Origin: Tautonia sp040717455
Lineage (GTDB): Bacteria; Planctomycetota; Planctomycetia; Isosphaerales; Isosphaeraceae
NCBI RefSeq assembly: GCF_040717455.1
Contig: NZ_JBFEFH010000032.1
Coordinates: 1-64,000, forward strand
Direction: 5' to 3'
Length of the DNA stretch: 64,000 nucleotides
Made by a program: the position numbers and the translations under genes. The notes under the pieces were generated by a model that was not told the DNA's origin, made no database searches, and worked only from the letters and a program-made list of their open reading frames with translations. Within the stretch, counting starts at the first letter, position 1; each line of letters starts with the position of its first letter. This document shows, one piece after another, positions 48,026-56,818 of this stretch.

Positions 48026-50728
48026 TCAAGGGGCGATCTCGCCATCGACCACCACCGCCAGGGGCCGGCTCGACAGGTCGATCGGCGAGTCGTCCCAGAC
48101 CACGAAATCGGCCGGGCTGCCCGCGTCCCAGCAGGACCCGGGCTCGTCGAAGTCGGCCGGATTCGCGATCGCAAGCGCCCGAATCGCGGCCGCCCTCGGC
48201 AGGCCGGCCGCCACCATCGATGCGGCCGCGAGCCGCAGGCCCTCGGGGTCGTCGGCCGAGAAGAGGAGCCCGGCCCCGGCCTCGACCGCCTCGCAAACGC
48301 TCGCCCAGCGGCGCGATCGCTCCGGCCCGGGGGGCATCGGCCGCACGACCAGGACCAGGCCCGGGCCTTCGCCCGCCAGCCGGGCGACCCGATCGGCCTG
48401 CTCCTCGATCGCGCCGGGGCCGACCAGGGCGACGCAGCTCCCCAGCTCCTCGGCCAGGTCGAGCGCCAACGCAACCTCGGTCGCCTCGCCGACCTCGATG
48501 AACGCCCCGCACCGGCCGTCCCGGAGCGCGGCGGCCCGCTCGCGTCGCGTCGCGTCGAGCCGGTCGATCGCCGGCCCGGTCAGGTAATAATCGAGCGATC
48601 GGCGGGCGTCCTGATCCGCCTCATCCTGCGTGCCGAGGAATTGCCGGATCAATGCGTACTGGCCCGGCAGGCTCACCGGGAACCGCTCCAGGTTCCTCGA
48701 CGCCTCCGAGAGCACCAGATTCATCCCGATGATCGGCTCCACCACCGGATCGACTGCCCCGAGTCGCACCGCCCCCACGGCCCCGCCAATCACGTTGCCC
48801 GAGCCCGGTGCGAACCCGGCCCGCAAGACGCCCCCCCGGACCATCTCCCGGACGGACCGGCCGGTCGGGTCGAACGCATCCACCGCCCTCAGGAACCCGG
48901 CATCGGCCCCGGCCGATTCGGCGACCGCCCGACCCTGGCCGAGGGTGCTATGGGCCGTCAGCAAGCCGGGGGTCACGGTCGCGTCCCCGACGTCGAAGAC
49001 CGGGATGTCGTCCCCGGCATCGACCGCCTCACCGCTGGCCTCGATCCGCCCCTCGACCACGAGCAAGGCCCCCGGCCCGGTCGTCCCGTCGTCGTTCAGC
49101 AGGCGGCGCGTCTGCAGGACGTACCGGCCCGGCAAGCGATCGGGCAGGTCGAGATCCACCACCGTCGCCAGGTCGTCCTCCGCCGGCGTCGCGTCCTCGT
49201 CCCGGACGACGACCTCCCCGCCGGAGAGCACCAGGGCGACGGCGGTCGACGGGTCGATCGGGTCGCCCGCGAAGGCGACGAGGTCGGCCCGCTTCCCCTC
49301 GGCAATCGTCCCCAGCTCGTCGGCCAGGCCGAGCACCTCGGCCGCCCCGGCGGTCAGGGCCCGCAAGACCTGATCACGCGGCACGCCCCGGGCGACGGCC
49401 GCCGCGGCATGGGCGCGGAGCAGGGCCGAATCGCTCGGCCGATCGCCGTAGGTGCCGATCGCCCACCGGCTGTCCTCGGCCGGGAGTCCCGCCGGCCAGG
49501 AGCGGTCGCGGTCGCGGCGATACGACGGCCTCCCCCCCGATTCGAGGATCGGCCCGAGCACCATCGGCGTCCGCGACTTGACCAGCCCCTCTCGGGCCGA
49601 TCGCGGCTCGCTCAGCCCCTCCACAATCAGCTTCAGGTCGAATTCCTTCGCCAGCGCGACCGCGTTGTTCAGGTCGTCCTCGCGGTGGACCTCGATCCGA
49701 AGCGGCACCTCTCCCGTGAGCAGTTTGACGAGGAACTCCTTCGTCTCATCCCGCTCCGGCTCCTTCGGAGGCCCGTCGGCCTTCGCGTCCTTCTCGGCCT
49801 CCTTCGACTCTTCCTCGTCCTCCTTGGCGGGCGTCTCGCCTTCGTCGTCGTCCTCCTCGTCCTCGTCTTGCCTGGGACGCGTCCCCGAACTACCCTCGTC
49901 GTCGTCGTCCTCCTCCTTCGACTCGTCCTTCTCCGGCTCAGGCTGATCGCCGGATTCGTCGTCCTCCTCGCCTTTCTCCTCGGCCTCCTTTTCGGCCTTC
50001 TCCTTGGCCTCCTTTTCGGCCTTCTCCTTGGCCTCGTTGTACTTGGCGAGGGCCTTCTCGTAGGTTTCCCACTCCTCCTTGTACCGCTTCACGCCGTCGA
50101 GGGTCCGCTTGAGCTGCTCGAACTGCTGATAGCGGAGCACCGAATTGCCCGACGCGTTGTTCACGCCGAGCGCCGCCTGGACGAAGGCATCCCCCTTGAT
50201 CGTCAGGTCCTCGACCGTCCCGCCGGGGCCGACGCGGAGCACCGCCCCCCGGCCCCCGAGCCGCCCCGAGTTGCTCGGCTGGACGGCCACCGCCGTCACC
50301 CCCGATCGGGCCACGTCGTGCCAGTCCTCCGCGAACGGGTCGACCCCGTCGAGGATGTCGAGCGCCCCGTCGTTGCCGCCGTCGCGTTGGGTCGCGGCGG
50401 GCAGCCAGAGGACGCTCCTCGCGTCGATCAGGCCCGGCGTCACGGTCAGGCCCGACACGTCGATCCGCTCGGCCCCCTCGGGAATCTCGACCGCCTCGCC
50501 GACGGCCTCGATCCGGCCGTCCCGGACGAGGATCGTCCCCTCGATCGTCCCGGCCTCGGCCTGCGTCACCAATCGCCCGCCGACGAGGGCAATCGCCCTC
50601 GACCCGCCGGAGCGGGCGTCGGCCTCGGCGTCGCCCCCTTCCTCCGCGCGGGCCTCGCGGAGCCGGGGCATCATCATCAGCGACGCGAGAACCAGGGGAA
50701 GCGCAAGGCGCAGCATCATCATCGGCAT
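48026..50728 (-). CDS. Exported double amidohydrolase-fold protein G with acidic insert
   Basis: A 900-residue protein, probably the first gene of the array, with a signal peptide (MLRLALPLVLASLMMM). Two amidohydrolase-like domains cover about 40-515 and 520-900. The HxH position is R104-S-V106 in domain 1 and H593-S-T595 in domain 2. Residues about 215-335 of domain 1 start as a repeated Lys/Glu/Ala coiled-coil-like stretch and become strongly acidic. Domain 1 keeps one His in the strand-5 segment (RIEVHRED). The start is set at ATG 50728 by the signal peptide; there is no clear Shine-Dalgarno sequence. Confidence 0.86.
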   Translation of the reverse strand: MPMMMLRLALPLVLASLMMMPRLREARAEEGGDAEADARSGGSRAIALVGGRLVTQAEAGTIEGTILVRDGRIEAVGEAVEIPEGAERIDVSGLTVTPGLIDARSVLWLPAATQRDGGNDGALDILDGVDPFAEDWHDVARSGVTAVAVQPSNSGRLGGRGAVLRVGPGGTVEDLTIKGDAFVQAALGVNNASGNSVLRYQQFEQLKRTLDGVKRYKEEWETYEKALAKYNEAKEKAEKEAKEKAEKEAEEKGEEDDESGDQPEPEKDESKEEDDDDEGSSGTRPRQDEDEEDDDEGETPAKEDEEESKEAEKDAKADGPPKEPERDETKEFLVKLLTGEVPLRIEVHREDDLNNAVALAKEFDLKLIVEGLSEPRSAREGLVKSRTPMVLGPILESGGRPSYRRDRDRSWPAGLPAEDSRWAIGTYGDRPSDSALLRAHAAAAVARGVPRDQVLRALTAGAAEVLGLADELGTIAEGKRADLVAFAGDPIDPSTAVALVLSGGEVVVRDEDATPAEDDLATVVDLDLPDRLPGRYVLQTRRLLNDDGTTGPGALLVVEGRIEASGEAVDAGDDIPVFDVGDATVTPGLLTAHSTLGQGRAVAESAGADAGFLRAVDAFDPTGRSVREMVRGGVLRAGFAPGSGNVIGGAVGAVRLGAVDPVVEPIIGMNLVLSEASRNLERFPVSLPGQYALIRQFLGTQDEADQDARRSLDYYLTGPAIDRLDATRRERAAALRDGRCGAFIEVGEATEVALALDLAEELGSCVALVGPGAIEEQADRVARLAGEGPGLVLVVRPMPPGPERSRRWASVCEAVEAGAGLLFSADDPEGLRLAAASMVAAGLPRAAAIRALAIANPADFDEPGSCWDAGSPADFVVWDDSPIDLSSRPLAVVVDGEIAP

Positions 50729-50827
50729 CGTGTGAAACCGGGTCCGCGATGACCAAAGCGGCGGTGCGTCTCGGGAAGGAGAGGAGGGACTCGACCGCAC
50801 CGGTTCGTTTGAACTTCTCTCCTTATT

Positions 50828-50833
50828 ATCATA
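50828..50833 (-). promoter_or_regulatory. Possible -10 element of the amidohydrolase array
   Basis: On the minus strand TATGAT (50833-50828) sits in an AT-rich patch (CTATGATAATAAGG) about 100 bases before gene G. No good -35 lies at the right distance, so this is tentative. Confidence 0.25.
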
Positions 50834-50878
50834 GCGACCCGTCGAGACCGGATGGGAAGCTTTTTCTACCCATTTTCG

Positions 50879-53800
50879 TCAAAATGCCTGATCAGCCGAC
50901 GCCGAACCGTCCTCCTCCTCAGCTCGAGACGGCGGATTCGGCGAGTCCGAGGTCCCCGATTTCCCCTCGTCTCGGGCCGTTTCGGCCGCGATCACGAGCC
51001 TGTTTCCTTGCCGAATCAGGCGACCCGACTCGATCAGCCCCCCGACGACCGAGGCCACCCGACCCCGCATCTCGTCGGTCGTCCTCGGGAAGCCGAGCAG
51101 CCGGCAGACGGCGGCCGGCAGGTCGTCGGGCGCAACCCGGATCGCGTCCGCCACCACCCGCTCGGCGGCGGCCGCCACCTCCTCGGCCGCAACAAATTCG
51201 AGGCGTCGCGAGCCGCTCGGCAAGCCCGATCGGTCACGCGGCTGCGGCCGATCGAGGGCGGCGGGCCAGAGGAACGCCCCCTTCCTCCGGATCGCCCCGC
51301 CGTCGCGGAACGGGGCCGAGGCCGCCCGCTCGATCGCCTCCTTCGGCTTCCCCGCCAGCCGCTTCAGGCCGATCGCGTCGGCAATCCGTCGCACCACCTC
51401 CGCCTCGTGCACCGGCCCCTCGACCCGGACGACCTCCGCCACCCAGGCCGCGAGCCGATCCCCCGCCAGGTCCATCGGATCGACCGGCTCGCTTCCCAGG
51501 TCGAGCGCGGCGACCTGATACGGCGGCAGGGCGGGCACGTCCACGCCGTCCTCGCCCAGGTCCTCTCTGGCGATCGACGCGGCGCGCGGGACCGAGGGCA
51601 GCTCGACCCGATCGGCCGAGTCGGCCTCGATCTCCGCCACCAACCCGGCCAGGGTCCCCGACGGGTCGTGCCACCAGTCGGCCGACCAGACCTGCGCCAG
51701 CCGCCAGCCGAGCCCCCGGAGGACCGCCGGGCGGATGCGGTCGCGGTCCCTCGCCGACCGCGGCGCGGCGTAAGACGGCCCGTCGCAGAGGATCCCGAGC
51801 CGGTACCGCCCCGGGTCGTCCCGATCGACCACCGCCAGATCCACCCGCGATTCGGCCGATCCCAGCGCCCGGGCCACCTCGTACCCTTCCTGCTCGATCG
51901 CCTGCGCCAGCACGTCCTCAAATGTCGAAAGCGAGGCCGAGCGGTCGGGCGACCCGTCCATCCCGTCGAAACTCCCCCGCTCGGCGAAATGCAGGAACGT
52001 CCGCAGCGAGGCCACCCCCCGGGCCGTCGATCGCCCCCGGTCCAGATCGCTCGACCGCAGGTTCGTGAACACCTCGCAGCGCAGGCGGGCCCTGGTAATC
52101 AGCACATTGAGCCGACGCTCCCCCCCCTCGCCGTTCAGGGGGCCGAAATTCATCGACACCCGCCCCTCCGCATCGCGCCCATAACCGACGCTGATGAACA
52201 TGGCATCGCGTTCGTCCCCTTGCACGCTTTCCAGGTTCTTGACGAAGAACGGCTCGACCCCCCCTTCGGCGAAGTAGTCCTCGCACGACGGGTCGTCACG
52301 CCGCAGGCGTTCCAGCCGCCGGGTAATGGCCTCGGCCTGCGCGGCGCTGAACGCGGCCACTCCGAGGGTCAACCGCCGGTCGTCCGGGGCCGCCAGTTGG
52401 GCGCGGGCGAAGTCCATCACCGCCGAGGCCACGGCGGCGGCCTCCTCCGGATTGGTCCGCGACCCGCCCCGGTCGTACACCGTCTCGGGCAGGTGCCGCA
52501 GGACGAGGCCCCGTTCCGATCGGTCCCCCTCGGGTCCCGGGAAGACGATCAACCGGCCGTCGTAGAACTCCCGGTTCGACACGGCAATCAAGGACTCGTG
52601 CCGACTCCGGTAATGCCAGCGGAGCATCCGCCGCGCCGCCCCTTGCGCCAAAAACAAACCCAGCACACTTTCGAGCGCCTCCGACGCCGACGCCAGCCGT
52701 TCCTCGTCCTCGTCCGTCCCCTCGTCGCCGGCCGTCAGGCGGTCGAAGAAGGTGGTGGGGGGCAACTGGCGATCATCCCCCACGACGATCGCCTGACGGC
52801 CCCGCAGCAGGGCCCCGAGCGCATCGACCGGACGCACCTGGCTCGCCTCGTCGAAGACCACCAGGTCGAACCCGAGCTGCCCCGGCTCCAGGTACGCGGC
52901 GACCGAGAGCGGGCTCATCAGGAACACCGGCTTGACCGCCTGCACCGCCCGGCCGGCCTGCGAGAACAGGACCCGCAACGGCAGGTGCCTCGTCTTCTTC
53001 TCCAGCTCCCGACGCAGGACGGCCAGGTCGCCCGCCAGTGCCTGCCGCCTGGGCAACCGCTCCCAGTGCTCGGCCGCCGCCCAGGCCCGGTTGTGCCCGA
53101 GCACGCTCACATCGACCGCCGCGAACCGCCGCGCGATCGCCTCGTGATCCCCCCCCGAGAACCCCGCCAAGGCCGGCCGCTCCCGGGCGGCGCGATCAAT
53201 CAACGTTTCAGCCCACCGCACCCGGAATGCCGTCGCCAAAAGACGAGGGGCCTCCTGCCAGGCCTTCGCCGCCTCGACAACAGCCCCCAGCCCTTCCTCT
53301 CGGCACGACGCCGCCCTCTGGTTCACCAAGGCGACCGCGTGCAACCGCTCGGCCCGATGGCTGGTGCCTTCGATCCGATCGCGCACCTCGTCAAACGAAT
53401 CGTCATCCCCTTGCGCACGATCCATGCCCGCGAAATCGGCCAGCCGATCCAGCGCGACCCGCTGCGCATCGAGCGCATCCCGCACCCGGGCCGCCGGCCC
53501 CGAGGCCCGCCTCATCGCCTCCTCATCCGCGATCGCCTCGATCGCCCCCCCCGGCAGCCGATCGTCTCGCACGGCTTCCCGCACCCGGCGGGCGAAGCGC
53601 GCGACCTCGATCAACTCCGCAAACGACGACTCCTCCCGCTTCCATCGCTGCCCGAACAAATGAGCCGCCAGGCACGCGTGACCCTCGATCGGTCCCCGCA
53701 GCCGCTGCGCCTCGATCACGGCATCCACCAGGGTCATCGCGTCCGCGTTCGACCGCGGCGGCTCCCCCCGGCAGAGCATCGCGACCCGGAACCGGGCCCG

Positions 53801-55696
53801 CCGATACGACCCCGAGAACCACCGCCACCAGCGACGGCCCGCCGTGTTCAAGGTCGCCCGCGTCTCGACCAGGTCGCGATCCCACGCCTCCGACATCAAT
53901 CGCGCATCGAACCGTTCATGCAAGGCGTTCAGGGCCGACCCGGCCTCGAGCAGGGCATCCAGCTCGGCGGCCCACGCCTCCCAGCCCGAATCGTCGAGCG
54001 GCAACGGGGCCGAACCCGCCGCCCGGCCCGGGGGCATCGCCGCCTCGACCAAGGCCGAGGCCCCGGCCCGGTCGATCGGGCTTGCCACGCCCAGCGCCTC
54101 GGCCAGCTCCGCCGCAGCCGCCTCCAGGGCGTCCGTCGCCTCGTGCGCCGCAGCCGCCAGGCGGGCCAGCTCGGCCCGATCAGACGGCGTCCACGACGTC
54201 CGAGACGACCATTTCACCGCCTGAACATCTTCGGACGCATTCGCGGCGGCCAGCCGGGCCTGGAGCTGCTCGACGAGCAGCTCCTTCGCCTGGAATTCCG
54301 GCCCCGACCAGTCGGCCATCCCCGGCACGTCGATCGGCGGCGGGACCGCCTCGCCCATCGCCGCCCGCTCGCGCAGCAAGATCCCGGCCGCGTCGTGCGG
54401 GCTGATCCCGCTGGCGCCGATCGGCGTGTTGACCGCCTCGGCCACGGTGTTGAGCCGGTTGCGCAGGTCGGCCAGGACCTTCGCGTCTTCCTCGGCCGCC
54501 CCCACCTTCGGCCGGCCCAGTTGCAGGGTCCGCCGCAGGTCATCCAGCACGTCTCGCTTGCGCGTGCGGTTGCTGTGCAGCTCCAGGCAGGCCGCCCCCA
54601 GCCCCACGGCATCAAGCCGTCGATGCACCACCTCCAGCGCCGCCGCCTTCTCGGCCACGAACAGGACCGTCCGCCCCCGGCCGACGGCATCGGCGATCAC
54701 ATTCGCAATCGTCTGGCTTTTGCCCGTCCCCGGAGGTCCCTGGATCACCAGGTTCCTCCCCTGACTCGCATCGACCAGGGCGAGCATCTGCGAGCCGTCC
54801 GCGTCGAGCACCGGCCGCACGTCGAGCGGACCCAATCGGGCATCCAGATGCTCGTCGTCGTCGATCGTCGCCTCGGCCGCCTCGATCCCCTCACCCAGCA
54901 ATCCCGAGACCACCGGATGCCCCGACGGCCCCGACCCTTCCGGCCACCGGCTCGCCTCCAGATCCCGGTACATGAGCAACCGACTGAACGAGAAGAACCC
55001 GAGTGCCACCGCGTCTCGATCGACGTTCCAGCCCTTTTCCCGGGCCACGGCCGCATCCACCGCGTCGAAGTAAGCGATCGGGTCGAGGTCGTCGGCCCCC
55101 GGGATCTCGGGCAGTTCGATCCCGAACCCGGCCCGCAGCCGCTCGGCCAGCGAGAGATTCGTGCCGAAGTCCTCCCCCGTGAATCGCACCCGGAACCGGT
55201 CCCGGGCGTTCGCCCGGCTCAGCGCCACGGGCAGCAAAATCAACGGCGCCCGTACCTTCCGACCGTTCTGCTCCTCCGACCAGTTGAGCATCCCCAGGGC
55301 CAGGAAGAGCGTGTTGACCCCCATCTCCTCGACCGACGTCCGCGCCGCCGCGTCGATCGCAAGTAAACGGTCCTGGAGCTGATCCTCCGGCACGTCGGTC
55401 TGAAGTTTCAGGTCGCTCGGGTCGATCGGCGGCAACTCCAGCACGCCGTTCCCCTCGACCGCTTCCCCCTCCGCGACTTCAACAGGCTCCTCGACCCGTT
55501 CCAAGGCCGGCTCGAACGTCATCCGCTTGCCGTCGCGCAGCAGGATCCGCACGATCTCCGCGGGCGATTCCCCGAGGATCGTCAGCCCTCGCCGCCTCGC
55601 GCGATAGTTCAACAGCGGATTGCGCAAGCTCAGGTCAAGCAAGGCGCGCCGGTCGGCGTCGAGCCGCTCGGCAATCAGGGCAGGGGACACACTCAT
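50879..55696 (-). CDS. DUF4011/SF1 helicase/MTES_1575-nuclease-like/DUF3320 protein
   Basis: A 1605-residue multidomain protein. The N-terminal DUF4011 begins LLDLSLRNPLLNYRARRRG. The SF1 (COG1112, Upf1-like) helicase follows: Walker A GPPGTGKSQ at 320-327, Walker B DLVVFDEASQV, VVGDDRQLPPTTF, WHYRSRHESLI, VQGDERDAMFIS and NVLITRA. Next is an MTES_1575-type restriction-nuclease-like fold (RVDLAVVDRDDPGRY to WRLAQVWSADWW), in which the position usually read as Glu before CDG is Leu (GILCDG). DUF3320 closes the protein. Such proteins are candidates for defence or RNA/DNA quality control. It stands alone between unrelated genes. Confidence 0.9.
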   Translation of the reverse strand: MSVSPALIAERLDADRRALLDLSLRNPLLNYRARRRGLTILGESPAEIVRILLRDGKRMTFEPALERVEEPVEVAEGEAVEGNGVLELPPIDPSDLKLQTDVPEDQLQDRLLAIDAAARTSVEEMGVNTLFLALGMLNWSEEQNGRKVRAPLILLPVALSRANARDRFRVRFTGEDFGTNLSLAERLRAGFGIELPEIPGADDLDPIAYFDAVDAAVAREKGWNVDRDAVALGFFSFSRLLMYRDLEASRWPEGSGPSGHPVVSGLLGEGIEAAEATIDDDEHLDARLGPLDVRPVLDADGSQMLALVDASQGRNLVIQGPPGTGKSQTIANVIADAVGRGRTVLFVAEKAAALEVVHRRLDAVGLGAACLELHSNRTRKRDVLDDLRRTLQLGRPKVGAAEEDAKVLADLRNRLNTVAEAVNTPIGASGISPHDAAGILLRERAAMGEAVPPPIDVPGMADWSGPEFQAKELLVEQLQARLAAANASEDVQAVKWSSRTSWTPSDRAELARLAAAAHEATDALEAAAAELAEALGVASPIDRAGASALVEAAMPPGRAAGSAPLPLDDSGWEAWAAELDALLEAGSALNALHERFDARLMSEAWDRDLVETRATLNTAGRRWWRWFSGSYRRARFRVAMLCRGEPPRSNADAMTLVDAVIEAQRLRGPIEGHACLAAHLFGQRWKREESSFAELIEVARFARRVREAVRDDRLPGGAIEAIADEEAMRRASGPAARVRDALDAQRVALDRLADFAGMDRAQGDDDSFDEVRDRIEGTSHRAERLHAVALVNQRAASCREEGLGAVVEAAKAWQEAPRLLATAFRVRWAETLIDRAARERPALAGFSGGDHEAIARRFAAVDVSVLGHNRAWAAAEHWERLPRRQALAGDLAVLRRELEKKTRHLPLRVLFSQAGRAVQAVKPVFLMSPLSVAAYLEPGQLGFDLVVFDEASQVRPVDALGALLRGRQAIVVGDDRQLPPTTFFDRLTAGDEGTDEDEERLASASEALESVLGLFLAQGAARRMLRWHYRSRHESLIAVSNREFYDGRLIVFPGPEGDRSERGLVLRHLPETVYDRGGSRTNPEEAAAVASAVMDFARAQLAAPDDRRLTLGVAAFSAAQAEAITRRLERLRRDDPSCEDYFAEGGVEPFFVKNLESVQGDERDAMFISVGYGRDAEGRVSMNFGPLNGEGGERRLNVLITRARLRCEVFTNLRSSDLDRGRSTARGVASLRTFLHFAERGSFDGMDGSPDRSASLSTFEDVLAQAIEQEGYEVARALGSAESRVDLAVVDRDDPGRYRLGILCDGPSYAAPRSARDRDRIRPAVLRGLGWRLAQVWSADWWHDPSGTLAGLVAEIEADSADRVELPSVPRAASIAREDLGEDGVDVPALPPYQVAALDLGSEPVDPMDLAGDRLAAWVAEVVRVEGPVHEAEVVRRIADAIGLKRLAGKPKEAIERAASAPFRDGGAIRRKGAFLWPAALDRPQPRDRSGLPSGSRRLEFVAAEEVAAAAERVVADAIRVAPDDLPAAVCRLLGFPRTTDEMRGRVASVVGGLIESGRLIRQGNRLVIAAETARDEGKSGTSDSPNPPSRAEEEDGSASADQAF

Positions 55697-55828
55697 GCGT
55701 CGTCTCGGTCGCTTGCAGTCATTCGAGCGTCAATCACGCCGCCCAGGGAGGGGGGCCGGTCCCGATGCCTCGGGCCCGAGGCCGCCTGATTGTAACGACC
55801 GCCCGGCCCCTCGTCCGACTCCCGAGCC

Positions 55829-56233
55829 TCAGAACACGACAGCCGCCTTCTCGTACAGGATCAGGGTCATCAGGGTCCCGACCGTGGCCACGATCATCCC
55901 CAGGCCGAACAGGAGCGGCCCGAGCATCTCGCCCTTCACCCCGAGCCACCGCAGGTACGCTTCCACCACCGGGCCGGCACAGAAGCACAGATTCGCTCCC
56001 AGGGCGCCGAGGACCAGCAACTCGCAGAACTCGGCCTCCGTCATCCATTGCCACCTGTCCATCCCGATGACAATCCCCATCACCTCGACCACCAGGACGA
56101 GGTTGTAGAGCACCCGCCACCGCTCCCAGCGGGCCATGAACGCCAGGTCGGGCTCACCGCCAGGGTCGGAGGCGACTCTCCTGGCCGGCGTCCCGGGCGC
56201 CGCGTAAACATTCTCGTCGTCAGGGATGCTCAT
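55829..56233 (-). CDS. Small membrane protein of unknown function
   Basis: A 134-residue protein with a hydrophilic N-terminus containing a YAAPGTPARRV stretch and then about three hydrophobic helices (VLYNLVLVVEVMGIVIGM, LLVLGALGANLCFCAGPVV, LLFGLGMIVATVGTLMTLILY). I do not recognise a family. Its start overlaps the cytidine deaminase stop by 4 bases (ATGA), so it is translationally coupled to it. The longer in-frame reading to 56599 is antisense shadow. Confidence 0.7.
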   Translation of the reverse strand: MSIPDDENVYAAPGTPARRVASDPGGEPDLAFMARWERWRVLYNLVLVVEVMGIVIGMDRWQWMTEAEFCELLVLGALGANLCFCAGPVVEAYLRWLGVKGEMLGPLLFGLGMIVATVGTLMTLILYEKAAVVF

Positions 56234-56667
56234 GCAAGCGGTCGTTTCGGATCGTCGGCAGGATCGAGCGACCTCGGCCCGAAGGCCCCCGGCAAGAGCT
56301 CGGGAAGCCTCGCCCGCAGCCGATCCGGCCCCTCGCAGACGCTGATGATCTCCGCCCCCGGCCCGAACTCGTGGATCACCTGCCGACACGCCCCGCACGG
56401 GGCCGTCGGCGTCGCGGTCGGCGTGAACACGACCACCGCGCGGATCGCCGTCATCCCCTGCGCCACGGCGGCGAAGATCGCGTTCCGCTCGGCGCAGCTC
56501 GTCAATCCGTACGACGCATTCTCCACGTTGCACCCGCCGACGATCGCCCCGTCCTCGCCCAGCACCGCCGCGCCGACGCGGAACCGGCTGTACGGGCAAT
56601 ATGCCGCTTCGCTCGCCCGGCGAGCCGCGTCGACCATGGTCCGGAGCGTCTGGTCATCGACGGTCAT
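56230..56667 (-). CDS. cdd: Cytidine deaminase
   Basis: A 145-residue zinc enzyme deaminating cytidine and deoxycytidine in pyrimidine salvage. The site is complete: C58-A-E60 in SCAERNAIF and C91-x2-C94 in PCGACRQVIHEFG. The length is typical. ATG 56667 is preferred over 56670 because AGGGGAGG then lies 7 bases upstream. It shares an ATGA overlap with the membrane-protein gene downstream. Confidence 0.94.
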   Translation of the reverse strand: MTVDDQTLRTMVDAARRASEAAYCPYSRFRVGAAVLGEDGAIVGGCNVENASYGLTSCAERNAIFAAVAQGMTAIRAVVVFTPTATPTAPCGACRQVIHEFGPGAEIISVCEGPDRLRARLPELLPGAFGPRSLDPADDPKRPLA

Positions 56668-56723
56668 CATGGGACCTCCCCTCCCGGTTGGCAGGCCCCT
56701 CATCCTATCGCGAGCAAACCCCG

Positions 56724-56742
56724 CGTGAGAAGATCTCGCGCA
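56724..56742. terminator. Weak hairpin between sulfite reductase and cdd
   Basis: GCGTGAGA and TCTCGCGC form an 8-bp stem with one wobble around a 3-base loop. It lies in the 151-base gap after the sulfite reductase gene. There is no T-run. Confidence 0.3.
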
Positions 56743-56818
56743 GAGCCGGGGAGTCGCGGCGAGAACACCGCACCCTCTCCTCCGAATCTCCGCGCGAGAA
56801 CCTCCGAACTCATCCCCC

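Noticed and set aside
47943..48512. 190-residue N-terminal extension of amidohydrolase-like protein F
   Set aside because: It is an alternative frame across the 3' end of gene G, Arg/Gly-rich, and the signal peptide of F starts at 47942.
50852..55366. A 1504-codon open plus-strand frame opposite the helicase gene
   Set aside because: Arg/Pro-rich shadow without motifs. The minus-strand reading shows Walker A, Walker B and other helicase motifs in order.
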